64,000 bases of DNA from Litsea cubeba (GCA_012931725.1 CM022945.1:97360024-97424023); one strand, 5' to 3'. Positions 32,728-44,956 are shown, counted from the first letter of the stretch. Numbers and translations are program-made. The notes: generated from the sequence alone by a model not told the origin.

Positions 32728-33480
32728 TAAGGGTTTAGGGTTCGAGGTCTCTAGATTGGTCCACTTAATCAATCAAACCAAAAGTGTGCAAAAAATAATA
32801 ATCTACGCAGCGAAAATAAAATCAGAAGCACACACCACAAGGACATCAAATTTAAGGTGGAAAACCCAAACCGAGTAAAAAACCACCGATCCGTATTGGA
32901 TCTAATCGAACACTATGAATCTTGCAATTACAAGAAACTTAGATTTCTTCCCTAGATATCCCCTATCTAAAGACTGAAGTTACCTTGTGTCGCATCACGC
33001 TTCAACGATATCACATCGTTGATTGCAACAAATCCAGCGCTTGACTCATCAAATCTTCTACGTAAGAAGATGATCTTCTACAAGGGATGCAGAAGAAACT
33101 TGGCTCTCTAAAGTACTTGGCAGCATAACTCTTCAAAAATCTCTAGAGAAAATTTCTCTCAATTAAATCACTAATTCAGAACTTGAGAGATGATTTCTTT
33201 CCCTTTGGGTTGTGAGAAACACCCAATATATAGCCCCTAATTCGTGCTTAAGACTCCTTGTAATTATCCACTTAGAAAGAGAATCCATCTCAAACTTTCT
33301 CTCAGGGTCCGGAATCAACTGGGCTCTGCGCGTCACCCTTGCTATAGCGAGGATCATCATCGCTATAGCGAGGTATGATTCTGCCTCGGGACGAATTTTG
33401 GCCTGACAACATTTTTTATTTTTTTTTACTTTTTGCTGCCGTTTTTGTTGACTTTTGACGTTGTCTTTTATATTCTAACA
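32728..33480 (-). repeat. Gag-only copia 5' LTR
   Basis: Begins TAAGGGTTTAGGG (TG changed to TA) and ends ATTCTAACA, followed by GAGTG. Near 33340-33372 it has two copies of GCTATAGCGAGG separated by ATCATCATC, where the other LTR has one. Confidence 0.92.
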
Positions 33481-33485
33481 GAGTG

Positions 33486-34116
33486 GACCCTTACTGACCT
33501 GAAGCACTGTGAGTATGAATTGGTTGAAGTCCTGGAGTATGACTTCCACTCTGCAGTCTACAGAGTTTTGGTTTTGGAAGTGGTGGATGGTTTCAGAATG
33601 ATTTATAAACGAGTAGGCATCAAAGTGGACATAAAGCATAATGAACTGCAGAGATTCTCCCATTGTGTTCCTTCTTTCCATCTGACAGAAGAGAGAGGAG
33701 GCAACTTGAGAGGCTATTTTGTACTTGGATTCCAAACAGGACAAAGTGGAAGAGAAAAGTGTATCTGAACAAAGAGCAAGTGAAGGCAAGCAAGAGAAAA
33801 GTATGCCATTCAATAGGATATTTGAATGGCCAACTAGTCCATTTACAAGACACAATTGTGCAATTAGTCTTTTAGGTGGCTTCACAAAATCAACTGCATC
33901 GTCGATGGCACTCTCTTCAGAGGAAGCCAAAGATTCACAAACCTTTGGAGAATGGGCCCACCTTGGTTTTTTGGAGGTTGGATGCCGTGTGGAGCCTGCA
34001 GAGTTGGAGGGGGTCGGAGATGAGTATGGAAAGTTGTGGGTGCAGAAATGCCCCAAAACTCTTTGCTCTGTTCAACCCAAAGCCGCATTATGGAACCATA
34101 ATTGGAGTCTCTGAGA
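33486..34116 (+). pseudogene. DUF3444-domain protein, copy 1, second part
   Basis: Resumes the host frame after the copia insertion: WTLTDLKHCEYELVEVLEY, VVDGFRMIYK, FSHCVPSFHLTEERGGNLRG and YFVL complete the DUF3444 domain. Compared with copy 2, 17 bp are missing right after YFVL (near 33728), shifting the frame. Sequence corresponding to PFNRIFEWPTSPFTRHN continues in another frame (33719-34114). With two retrotransposon insertions and this deletion the copy cannot make a normal protein. Confidence 0.75.
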
Positions 34117-34598
34117 GCTACTTGGGGTTGATCAGATCATCATTGTGGGGGACCTTTGCCAATCTTGTCAAGGAGATGGCCCACTTGGACTGCGTGATAT
34201 TTGATTCCCAACTTGCCAGTCTCACCGATCAGATGAAAGCCCTGAAAGAAGCTGGATTCCCCATAAAAATCTTGAAAAACCGGTTGAAGGCATTAGCTTT
34301 CCAGGCACAGCAAACGGCAAGTGCAGCCTTGGAGGCCCTTGATGTGGCCAAGGCATCAGCTCCATCCATGGAATGCCTTGAGGCTGCTGTGGCAGCAGAG
34401 GGTGCAGCAGAGATAGAAATTCTAGAACTTGAGGATGCACTAGCGGAGGCCCGCAGAAAGCTCAAGGCAGCTAAGGCCCAACACCAGGCTCTAAGGGTGC
34501 AGAAAATCGCAATGGATGCAAAGGATATGGAAATTGAAGTCGCCCGTCAGGAATTAGAGGTAGCTGAAGCGCACCTTAGTCAAGTTTCACAATTATAA
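34117..34598 (+). CDS. Coiled-coil C-terminal region downstream of DUF3444, copy 1
   Basis: Part of an open frame from 33876 to 34598. From about 34120 it encodes SLWGTFANLVKEMAHLDCVI followed by a long Ala/Glu/Lys-rich heptad-like stretch (LEAAVAAEGAAEIEILELED and following), a probable coiled coil of about 110 residues ending LSQVSQL. It may be the natural C-terminus of the host gene or a separate exon. The frame differs from that of the preceding EWPTSPF segment, so a splice or frameshift lies between. I do not recognise the family. Confidence 0.5.
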
Positions 34599-35984
34599 TA
34601 TTTTACGCTTAACTCAAAATTCCAGACATTTTAACTCATAATCAAATTTTGATGATGAGCCACAAACAATGTGGTGCATACTTATTTCCAAGGTATTGGG
34701 ACTACAGTTTACAGATTGCTGTGACTACTAGCCATATGCTTAAGACATTTTGTTTCTCACCTAATACTTCACTGTAAGATTTGGGAGTGTAATCAGTTGT
34801 CTCTTGGTCTTTTGTCCCTTTTATTTTGGCAATGTAGAAAAAATCTATTATATTTTGAAGTCCAGGTACATATTAAGACTGTTGTTATTTTTATTCATTA
34901 AATAAATCTCACCTCTGGTATGCTACTGCAGAAATGGAACTCAAGGAGTAATATTTTCCAATAGTTTGGTGATGTCCTTTTATGTTGCTGTGACTGTTCT
35001 CTAGTGTGCTTGGCTTAGCAGATCATGCTGGTGTTTTTGTTGTTCTTAGAAGCAGATAATTTGAAAAAAGGGATTTCCTAGAAAGCCCCATTGTGTCAGT
35101 TCTGAAAAACACCCCGACATTTAAAGGTTATGAAGCCTTTGAAATTAGTTTTAGAAAATTCTAAAAAAAAAAGACCAATTAACAATTTCTATTACAAATT
35201 CCTCTGCCTCAGCGAAAGGAATTTGGTCTCGAAGTGCATGGTGACAGAGCGTGGACCAGCACACAAGGAACCTTGCCTTGTTCCTGTAGTTGTACATTTG
35301 TTGGGGCTGGTGCCTTTCAATTTATAATACTCCTAGAGCCTGGGCACCTTCTGCCCCTCCAAACGTCTCAATGCCCAACCCTCCTAAGACTCCACAGTCC
35401 AGGAAATTAGGATTCCTAACCATCAGTTCCTCCCATCCAATGCTCTTTAGGTCCTCCCATCCAATGCTCTGTGTGGGTGTGTGGGTGTGGGGGGGTGTGT
35501 GTGTGTGTGTGTGGGGGTGGGGGGGGGGGGGGGGGGGGGGGCTTCTAATGTTGGAATGTAGATTGATGAAATATGAATGAAGAGAAGAGGAATAAGGAAC
35601 ACATAAGTATGTAGAGACAAAATACAATTTTTTTTTTCTCTTTTTTCCTCAATGGTGGTGGGAACTAATATATATGCCTAAACATAACATTTCTGAAATC
35701 AGATCTAAGAAAATCTGATTTACTGAAGATCCCGAAAAAACCAGATTTTAGTGATCACCGAGAACAAGCCCTTTAAATTATTTATATAGTCATTGGAGGA
35801 ACTCTTAAACGTACTGTCATAACCTCTCTGGAAATCTGAAATGATTTCCTTCACCTGATTCATTTTCCGATGTTCTCAACTGAAATCACTGTATTGTGGC
35901 TCTAACATACCTTGCTATTTATAAGACAGTGCACTTTACATTTATTTAAGAATTAAAAAACTGCTCTATCACGTGTGTTAAAGA
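34599..35984. other. Intergenic, with a GT/G-run microsatellite
   Basis: No gene recognised. 35471-35541 is a GTGTGGG/GT stretch ending in a run of more than 20 G. Open frames here (35130-35327, 35290-35580, 35322-35627) are translations of simple sequence. Confidence 0.6.
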
Positions 35985-36434
35985 TGTTAGAAAACAAGAT
36001 CTAGATCTATGATCCAGAAAACTTTATTGTCAACCAAGATCCTCCATGTCAAATCATCGAGAGATGTAAAGCGGAAAACATACCTTGATCCATTGTGGAA
36101 GTTATTCGCAGGTTGTTGATCTTCCAATCCAATATGGCTACCTAGAGAAACTTGAATCTTTCTGATGATGGGATGTCAGAGAGAATAGGAACTTACCATA
36201 TGAATTGGGGACCATAACCCTAATATATAATAATGAGATTTGCTAATTCTAATTTGTCCCCTCATCAAATTAGAATTAGTATTCTGGTATCTACACATTA
36301 ATCCCATGACAATTATACCCTTAAGCCTTAAAATTTTAAGTCTTAATTAGATCACTTCAATTAGGCTTAACCAAAGATAGCATAACACATTTAATGGTTA
36401 CATGTGTGGCCCCACATGATGGAATTTTCCAACA
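35985..36434 (-). repeat. Copia-B 3' LTR
   Basis: 450 bp, followed on the plus strand by ATCTCCCACTGGG (polypurine tract of the minus strand, 36435-36447). Confidence 0.95.
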
Positions 36435-36859
36435 ATCTCCCACTGGGCCATATATGTAACTTAACAAATGTGTTTGACTGTATGAGCTCCAAAATTTTCG
36501 CTATCATAATTGTAAGGTATATCTGAACAATCTCGTCCATTGATTATACCGTTATAGGATCAAAGCGGTTTTTGTCATATGGAACATGACTAAACCCATC
36601 AATGGTCACTTACAACAACATAACCAAATGACATAGATCAATCATGGATGCGTATCATGGAAAATACATGCAATGTGATCTATACATGTCTATTTCCAAC
36701 TGGTCTTACTTTATTCATTAGTAAGATCAATATAGAATACAATGTAACAGAATGAAATGAACTGAATACTTTATTTCTGATCAGAAAAATATCCAAATAC
36801 ATAAATGCATAAGTATGTCCAAAATTAAACATAAAGCAATAAAATATAAAATACTCCCA
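36435..36859. other. Copia-B 3' noncoding region
   Basis: Polypurine tract, then about 410 bp between the LTR and the end of RNase H. No ORF of interest. Confidence 0.7.
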
Positions 36860-39800
36860 CTATAGTGTGATATCCTCACACAAAATAACACCCATATGAG
36901 CAGTGTGCTCATGAAAGACCTTGGGTGGTAATCCCTTTGTAAGCGGATCTGCTATCATGGAGTTTGTCCCAATGTGCTTTATGGATATCTGTCCATCCTG
37001 TATTCTCTCCTTCACAACTAAGAACTTAATTGCAATATGTTTTGACTTAAATGAGCTCCTGTTGTTGTTGGAATATAGCACTGCTGACTTATTGTCACAA
37101 TATAGTGTGAGTGGTCTTTCAATACCCTCTAGAACTCGCAACCCAGTGATAAAATTCCGCAGCCATATGCCATGGTTGGATGCCTCATAGCATGCTATAA
37201 ACTCTGCTGCCATGGTGGAATCAGTAACGAGTGTCTGTTTGGCTCTCCTCCAAGAAATAGCTCCACCAGCTAACAGGTAAAGGTAGCCTGATGTGGATTT
37301 CATACTGTCTTTGCATCCAGCAAAATCGGAATCAGAATACCCTATGATCTCCAACTGATCCGATCTCCTATATGTGAGCATGTGATCTTTTGTTCTCTGT
37401 AAATATCTCATAACCCGCTTGGCTGCTTTCCAATGATCCATTCCAGGATTACTTAAATATCTGCCTAACATGCCAACAATGTACGCAATATCCGGACGCG
37501 TACACACCTGAGCATACATTAGACTACCTACAGCTGATGCATAGGGAATCTTTTGCATTTCCTTAATTTCAAGGTTAGTTTTAGGGCACTGATTGAGACT
37601 GAACTTGTCTCCCTTAGCGACAGGGGTGTCACCTGGTTTGCAGTCCTGCATGCCAAATCTTTTGAGTACTGTATCGATATAACGTCTTTGTGATAATCCA
37701 AGAATACCCCGAGAACGATCACGTTGTATCAGGATCCCTAATACAAAGGAGGCGTCACCAAGATCTTTCATCTCAAATTTCTTTGATAGAAATCTCTTGA
37801 TTTCGTGCAACATGCCTATATCATTTGTGGCAAGCAGTATGTCATCGACATACAAAACCAGGAATATGTGCTTACTCCCACTGAATTTGTGATACACACA
37901 ATTATCAACAGCGTTTGTCTCAAAATCAAATGAGATAATCACATGATGAAACTTGTGATACCACTGACGAGAAGCTTGCTTGAGTCCATAGATGGACTTT
38001 GTCAATTTACAGACCATATTCTTTGGGTCTCCCAATTCAAAGTTTTCTGGCTGCACCATATAAATTGTTTTGTCAAGTCACCATTGAGAAAAGTTGTCTT
38101 GACGTCCATTTGATGAAGCTCAAAATCAAAATGTGCAACAAGTGCCATGATTGTCCTAAAAGAGTCTTTCGATGAAACCGGAGAGAAAGTCTCTTTAAAG
38201 TCAATCCCTTCCTTTTGGGTAAAGCCTTTAGCTACAAGACGAGCCTTATACCTCTCCACATTACCATTCGAATCCCTTTTGTTTTTAAAAATCCATTTGC
38301 AACCTATGGGCTTCGCACCTTCTGGTAATGGAATAAGTTCCCAAACCTTATTGTCTTGCATAGACTTATACTCCTCATTCATGGCATCAATCCACTTTTG
38401 AGAGTTGGAACCTTGCATGGCCTGGTGGAAGTTGATTGGATCATTTTCCACCATTCCAATTTCTTCCTCATGTTCTTGGAGAAATACGAAAAAATCGTCC
38501 GGAATAGCATTTCTCCTTTCTCTAGTGGATCGCCTTAATGGCATTGATTCTTGAGGTTGTTGAGTTTGTTCCTCAGGAACGATCACCTCATCTTGAATAG
38601 GGGTTTGAACAACATTGTCTAGTTGAGGATCCGGATTCGCTTATTGATCAATGACAGGCATAGAAACCGGCACATTGTCAATAGCGATAGTGGGAATCGA
38701 AACCGATTCTTCCTCAAAGACAATGTCTCTAACCTTATTTCTCCCCCCAAACTCAACATCCTCAAAAAATATTGCAGTTCCTGTCTCAAAAATTGACTTA
38801 AGTGTGGGATCAAAAAACTTATAGCCCCTAGATCGCTCAGAGTAGCCAATGAAGTAGCTGCTCACAGTTTTGGAGTCCAATTTCTTTTCATGTGGCCTGT
38901 AAGGCCTTGCCTCAGCTGGACATCCCCAAATGTGAAAATGCTTTAGACTAGGCTTTCTGCCTGTCCAAAGCTCATAAGGTGTTTTTGCAGCTGCTTTAGT
39001 TGGCACTCTATTCAGAATATAAGCTGTTGTTTTGATTGCTTCTCCCCAGAGTGACTCTGGTAAAGAAGAATGACTAATCATACTCCTTACCATATCCTTA
39101 AGAGTCCGATTTCACCTTTCAGCAACACCATTCATGCTAGGTGACCCCGGCATGGTGTACTGTGGGACGATTCCACATTCCTCTAGGAATTTAGCAAACG
39201 GTCCTGGACGTTGTTCACCTGATCCGTCATATCTACCGTAGTATTCACCACCACGGTCAGACCTAAAACACTTTATTCTTTTGTTGAGTTGGTTCTCAAC
39301 TTCAGCTTTAAATGTTTTGAACACGTCCAAAGACCGTGACTTCTCATGAATGAGAAATAGGTACCCATAGCGAGAGTAATCGTCTATGAATGATATAAAA
39401 TATTATTGGCCATTCCAAGAAGCCGTAGGGAATGGGCCACAGATATCTGTGTGTATCAATTCTAAGACGTCTGTAGTTCTATTAGCACCTAATTTCTTCA
39501 TTTTGGTCTGTTTTCCCTTGATGCAAGCAATACAAACATCAAAGTCTGTAAAGTCAAGGGAATCTAAAATTCCATCAGACACAAGTCGCTCAACTCTAGG
39601 CTTAGAGATGTGACCTAAGCATTTGTGCCATAATGTGGCTGAATTTTCTTTACTCAATTTGCGTTTAGTACCGCGTGATTCCACATGCAATGATTCATTA
39701 TAAGAAATAATTATATCAAGCAAATATAAGTTGTCATTTACACATAGAGAACCAGTTCCAACAATATTTGAATTTATAGATAAGCTGAATTGATTGTTTC

Positions 39801-39921
39801 CAAATGAACAAAAATAACCAAACTTGTCCAATAAAGAAACTGAAACCAAATTCCGTCTAAAAGACGGTACAATAAAAGTATCTACTAAATCCAAATAATA
39901 ACCAGTTTTTAAAATGCCCAA
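36860..39921 (-). pseudogene. Copia-B pol (integrase, RT, RNase H), broken
   Basis: From right to left: preintegrase TLWHKCLGHISKPRVERL; integrase DICGPFPTASWNGQ, then in-frame TAA (39403-39405); SDRGGEYYGRYDGSG and PGSPSMNGVAER, then TGA (39112-39114); PESLWGEAIKTTAYILNRVP to VIDQ, then TAA (38641-38643); RT with WIFKNKRDSNG, FKETFSPVSSKDSF and MDVKTTFLNGDL; a frameshift near 38040; then YGLKQASRQWY, catalytic YVDDILLA, RNase H YSDSDFAGCKDS, STMAAEFIAC and YCDNKSA, ending ADPLTKGLPPK. YVDD is intact. It is out of frame with gag/protease at about 39900-39930. Confidence 0.9.
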
Positions 39922-39929
39922 TTGCCTCT

Positions 39930-40990
39930 ACTACTACCGAGTTACCATCACCCATAAAGATGTGTCTTTCAGCATCACTTGGCTTTCGGCAGCTCAGGCA
40001 ACCCTGCATAGAAACACTGATGTGAGTAGTAGCACCAGAATCTAACCACCACGTGTTTCTAGGTACTGAAGCTAAATTGACCTCAGAACAGACCAAAGTA
40101 AGAAATGTACCTTTCTTTGCATGCCAAGCGTGATATTTGGTACAGTCCTTCTTCACATGTCCAGGCTTGTTGCAAAAGAAACAACCCTCATTTGTTTTCT
40201 GTTGGTTCTTTTGGGCTGGACCCTCATTTGTTTGCTGTTGTTTCTTTTGGGCTGGACCCTTAGCAGCGTCATTATTCTTCCTCTTTTTGCCCTTATCCTT
40301 AGAGGTGCTTGCCAAATGAGCACTTTCTGTCCTGTCTTGCTTCAATCTCTCTTCCTCTTGCACACAATAAGAAATGAGCTCATTAAGAGTCCATTTCTCC
40401 CTTTGACAGTTGTAACTGACCTTAAATTGACTGTATTGTGCAGGAAGTGATATTAATACCAAATGCACGAGCAAGTCGTCAGACAGCTCGAGCTTCAGTG
40501 CCTTAAGCTTGGAAGCAATATGAGACATATCCATAATGTACTCCCATATATTCCCCTTTCCATTATACTCCATAGAAATCAAGCTTTGCAAAAGCGTGCT
40601 TGATTCTGCCTTATCGTTTTTCACAAAATACTTTTCAATCTCGGCGAGGAATTCTTTGGCTGTGGTTAACTTGTCAGATACCGCACCCCTAAAAGGCTCC
40701 GGAATGCCGCGCTTGATGATCATAAGACTCATGCGATTTGAGCGATCCCACTTCTCAAAGTTCTTCTTTGCATCAGGAGAACTTTCAGCCGTAAGAGAAG
40801 CGGGTTGCTCAGTCCGTAGTGCAAGGTCTAGATCCATGCAGCCGAGAACAATTTCTATGTTCTCTTTCCAATCCTTAAAATTAGTCCCATTAAGCACAGG
40901 TATTGAGTTGATATTAGCAGATATAGTAGAAACACTTGCTGTAAAGAGAACAAAAAATAAACAGACAAACAAGTTCATATTAATAACCAA
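39930..40990 (-). pseudogene. Copia-B gag and start of protease
   Basis: The open frame begins MVINMNLFVCLFFVLFTASV, giving a hydrophobic leader unusual for gag; initiation may occur further in. Gag domain: VLNGTNFKDWKENIEIVLGC and onward. Lys/Gln repeats (AQKKQQQTNEGPAQKNQQ) precede one CCHC knuckle, CFFCNKPGHVKKDC. Protease WWLDSGATTHIS follows, then FMGDGNSV and VEAIGH, where a frameshift (near 39920) separates the rest of protease. Confidence 0.88.
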
Positions 40991-42299
40991 ATACGATAAT
41001 CAACATATTCAAATAATGGTAAGTCTCATCTCAAGATACCTAGCACAACATTAATATCAAGTCTTTGGACAGTAATATTAATTGTAAATGGTACTCTTGT
41101 GGTGATGATCGAACATTGACAATAATTTATGTCAAATAATAAATCTATCTTTGGATCGATGTATTATTTACATGGAAAACCTGATAATCGTCACATGTTT
41201 ATCACCACGGGTGTGTATGCAATTCGACTAAGTATTAACCTTCCTTTGGGCCGACTAAGACCCGCATGAATTTACATACACACAAACATCCAATATTCCT
41301 TATGAACAATCTACACAAGAGATGTCACTTTGGTGACATCTTGTTTCAATTAGCCTATTTAGAATAATGGACTATTTTATTTAACCATAAAAGATATACC
41401 AAAAATTATTTGAATTTGTTTTGTAGAAAACCTTAGGTTTTGTTGCGACGCCGCCTAAAACTCATGCCGCTTGCAACAATAAAATCAAACATAAACATAA
41501 ATAAAATAAATAAATCATCAAAAATTTATTAAAACCCATCGATCTTGATCAGATCTTAATCCATTGTTGCACACTTATTCCGAGGCCATAGATAAAAAAT
41601 GAAATCCATAGCCGTGTTTTCTTGATCCATAGATACAGGTTATGTACATATCCCGAGGGAAAAGAAAACCAACAACAGATTGTTAATGATGCACGCAGAT
41701 GAATGAAATACTCATAAAAAAAATACCAATTGTTGCGCTGGAACAAGGATTGAAAAACAGTCTCAATCAACTTGTTGCAATTCCTTGCACATGTTACGAT
41801 GAAATAAAACTTTGCACATGTTATGAGAATGGAAAACCAAATACTCGCACACGTCACGAGGTGATTGAAAAGTCAACAGCAAGATTGCATAGATCCATTA
41901 ACAACATCAGATCGAAAAAAAAAATATTAAAACCGGATCCATAGCAACATCACTTGGCCATTACATAAGCACAAATATCTGATGCACCTCTTATCAGATC
42001 AAAGGATATAAAATAAGTCAAAGGTGCATTGGTCAATCAACCACGATCATGTAATATAATAAGTAACATACTTGCGCATGTCCCGATGCTTGATCCATCG
42101 CCATCCGATGGGTTATGGGCCACGACAACTTTGGCGGGAATATATTACGCACAAAATAACTTGATCCAGTCAAGTGATTTTAATAAAAAAAAAAAATTTA
42201 CGCACGCAAAACTTAATCCAAAGAACAGAAGATCAACAGATTGCATTATATCTTGATCAGAAAGAAAACACTGGATTCCCAATGGCTTAACATGGAGAT
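40991..42299. other. Copia-B 5' leader with recurring GCACATG-type words
   Basis: About 1.3 kb between primer-binding site and gag. It has no gene. Short words such as TTGCACATGTTACGA recur in variant form near 41569, 41645, 41788, 41814, 41849 and 42073. Small ORFs here are not supported. Confidence 0.55.
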
Positions 42300-42311
42300 G
42301 CTCTGATACCA
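42300..42311 (-). other. Copia-B primer-binding site
   Basis: Minus strand TGGTATCAGAGC, two bases inside the 5' LTR; initiator Met tRNA type. Confidence 0.92.
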
Positions 42312-42313
42312 CT

Positions 42314-42763
42314 TGTTAGAAAACAAGATCTAGATCTATGATCCAGAAAACTTTATTGTCAACCAAGATCCTCCATGTCAAATCATCGAAAGATGTAAAG
42401 CGTAAAACATACATTAATCCATTGTGGAAGTTATTCGCAGGTTGTTGATCTTCCAATCCAATATGGCTACCCAGAGAAACTTGAATCTTTCTGATGATGG
42501 GATGTCAGAGAGAATAGGAACTTACCATATGAATTGGGGACCATAACCCTAATATATAATAATGAGATTTGCTAATTCTAATTTGTCCCCTCATCAAATT
42601 AGAATTAGTATTCTGGTATCTACACATTAATTCCATGACAATTATACCCTTAAGCCTTAAAACTTTAAGTCTTAATTAGATCACTTCAATTAGGCTTAAC
42701 CAAAGATAGCATAACACATTTAATGGTTACATGTGTGGCCCCACATGATGGAATTTTCCAACA
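42314..42763 (-). repeat. Copia-B 5' LTR
   Basis: 450 bp, TGTTAGAAAA to TTTTCCAACA, followed by AAAGA at 42764-42768. Confidence 0.95.
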
Positions 42764-42768
42764 AAAGA

Positions 42769-44140
42769 TTCATCAAGTTGAAATAAAATATTTGAGGGCT
42801 AAGATTCTAATATTTGTGTGGTATTGACTTTCTTGTAGACTTGGCAAATCATGACTAATTCCAACTAAGAAATCAGATATAATATAGCATTGTACTACTG
42901 CCTTTTGGTTTCCACAGCGTGCTCTAGTACGTGGGATCCCTTTTTATGGTTGTTCTTTTCCATTGATTCAGAACTGAGTTTGCTAGCTATGATTTGTTAG
43001 TATGAAACATCTCGTTGGATTTAAAGAAAGTTACATTGTGCATTGGATTTGATAAATATGGCGATCATGGTTCAGTGATCCAGACTGTTGACCTGATAAG
43101 CCCTGTGTGAAATATGCTGTAAAAATCTTTCAGTTGAGATTGGTATCTCTCAGAAATTTATGGCTTGGTCTATCTCACACTTATCCAGTAGGGCATATTC
43201 TGTCGAAGGTTTGGAATTGGAATCCTAAACTATATATTTGCCCCAGACTTGCCAACGAACTACTATATGTAGTGCTGAGTGGAGGTTTGGCCTATGGATT
43301 GACATACACTGGAAAGAAGTAGATAACTTTGCAAATTGGTTAAGTTCTACTGCTTGAGGAACATATCTGAAAGGCCAACCCGGTAAAATGTAGTCTATCT
43401 TTCAAGAAAGCCTGGATAATTTCAACACAATGGGCTCATTTTTTCATGCTATGGAAATGGAAAAGCAGAAATATTTTTGCTCTATTCAATTGGGAGCTAT
43501 AGGAAATTGGAAAAGTAAAGGAATCTTAGTGATGTGGTGCATTATTTTTCTACAATCCTAAGTGACTCTTGTTCCCCATCCATGGACATGCCCAAAAGAT
43601 CCTGAAGGTAGTGCATCTAAGAGTCTAAAATACAATAATTTTTTATTGGCCTACTCTTTGCATCATATGGAGTTTGTCAATGGTCTATGATTCCTTTCAA
43701 GTTGTGTCATTCAAAAATTTCTCAATTATGATTTCTAGCCTTTCCATGCAAGTCAATCTTTAGAGACCTTTTTATTTAAGTCACCAACTCCACATTATAA
43801 GTATTAACTGGTGACAAACTTTAGAAATTCAACCATTCAAAGACATGTTAGATTGTGGGGTTACAGAGAATACGGCAGGGATACTAATGCTAGTAAGAAA
43901 GGACTCATGGTCTTTGGGTTGTAACTTTGCTCGGATAGAATGCATCTAGCCAGCCTCAATTTTTTTGGGATAAGGCAATGATGATGATGCTAATAGGCCG
44001 CCTTAGAATCTAGATAATTATAACTCTACACTAGTAATGTAATTTTCTTTGTTCAAGTATTTGGGAAAAGATCTTAAATCAATGAATATCTCTTTTAATT
44101 GGTTATAGTGTTGTCTCACCAACCTCTTTGGTACTTGTAC
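42769..44140. other. Intergenic, no gene recognised
   Basis: AT-rich sequence with scattered short ORFs (for example 43107-43322, 71 residues) lacking family resemblance. Confidence 0.5.
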
Positions 44141-44410
44141 AGGAATCTGAGTGGCTGAGAGTAGTACTCCACAAATGGTTCGATGATGAGTACATTCCAG
44201 AGCCTAGAAACGTTGGATAATAGCAAGCTTGCAGCATGCTCATACTATGAATCCTTAATATAAAAACAGGCAGACCTTGGGGAGATACTATTAAAGATGG
44301 CGAGGGATTTGGCATCTCTCTCATTCCGGGAAAGCTTTCATGGAGCCTTCTCATTGCAAATGCAGCTGCACATCTATTAACTCTGCAAGTAGAGTCACAT
44401 TTGGAGTAGA
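44141..44410 (+). pseudogene. Fragment of a small plant-specific helical protein, frameshifted
   Basis: Across three frames the plus strand gives ESEWLRVVLHKWFDDEYIPE, then SKLAACSYYESL, then ADLGEILLKMARDLASLSFR and ESFHGAFS, then ANAAAHLLTLQ. The order and spacing match a family of short plant proteins I remember by sequence but cannot name. At least two frame changes and internal stops make it a decayed exon. Downstream, 44663-44956 holds a further open frame (HCHVVVQKDSNGNIESQVKI) whose relation is unknown. Confidence 0.45.
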
Positions 44411-44956
44411 TGCTGGTTTTCTAGGAAATACAGGTGAATTTGGTTTATGTATACTATTGTACTAGCTATGTATGTGTGTGCATGTGTTTTCTTCAAAATA
44501 CCATTAGCATTTATCAGTAATCTGAATTTTTCATTAGTATTCCATTGTTAGCTGTATTCTTGGGTGGAATTTGTGTATTCTTAGGGGGAATTGTTAGGAA
44601 AATTCTGGTGTGGTTGCATTGTCTTCTACTGCTAATTCAGAAGGTCTTGCAGCTGATGGGCTATGCGCATAAAATCAGAATATGGATACCTTTCACATTG
44701 TCACGTAGTGGTGCAGAAGGATTCGAATGGGAACATTGAATCGCAAGTCAAAATTTGTGATATAAATGGAATTAATCACCCAAGATCAAGCACTGGTTCA
44801 CGCCATCACCATGGAGAAAATCTTAATTGGATTATAGTAAGTGAAGAAAGAGAAATACATCACATGCATATAGGGCAGAGGGAGTTGTCAACCAGATCGA
44901 GTCAGGTGGTCGACCAACCTTATATTTTCCCTTCTTTGATTATCTTAAGATTCTAG

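Larger units (their letters stand above)
29771..33480 (-). mobile_element. Gag-only copia element (TR-GAG type)
   Basis: Perfect GAGTG duplication (29766-29770 and 33481-33485), LTRs of 726 and 753 bp, initiator Met tRNA primer site and polypurine tract. Internal coding capacity is gag only; protease, integrase and RT are absent, and the reading frame ends where protease should begin. The LTRs differ by roughly 3% plus a 27-bp tandem duplication in the right LTR, older than the other complete elements here. The right LTR begins TA instead of TG. It must have moved using enzymes from a relative. Confidence 0.92.
35985..42763 (-). mobile_element. Copia-B: structurally complete, decayed Ty1/copia element
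   Basis: AAAGA duplication (35980-35984, 42764-42768), two 450-bp LTRs from TGTTAGAAAA to TTTTCCAACA with about seven differences, primer site and polypurine tract. 6,779 bp. Order gag-protease-integrase-RT-RNaseH on the minus strand. The coding region carries at least three stops and two frameshifts. Confidence 0.95.

Noticed and set aside
33882..34465. Three minus-strand ORFs (33882-34088, 34222-34440, 34229-34465)
   Set aside because: Antisense shadows of the coiled-coil coding region.
35290..35627. ORFs on both strands with poly-Gly or poly-Pro
   Set aside because: Produced by the GT/G microsatellite.
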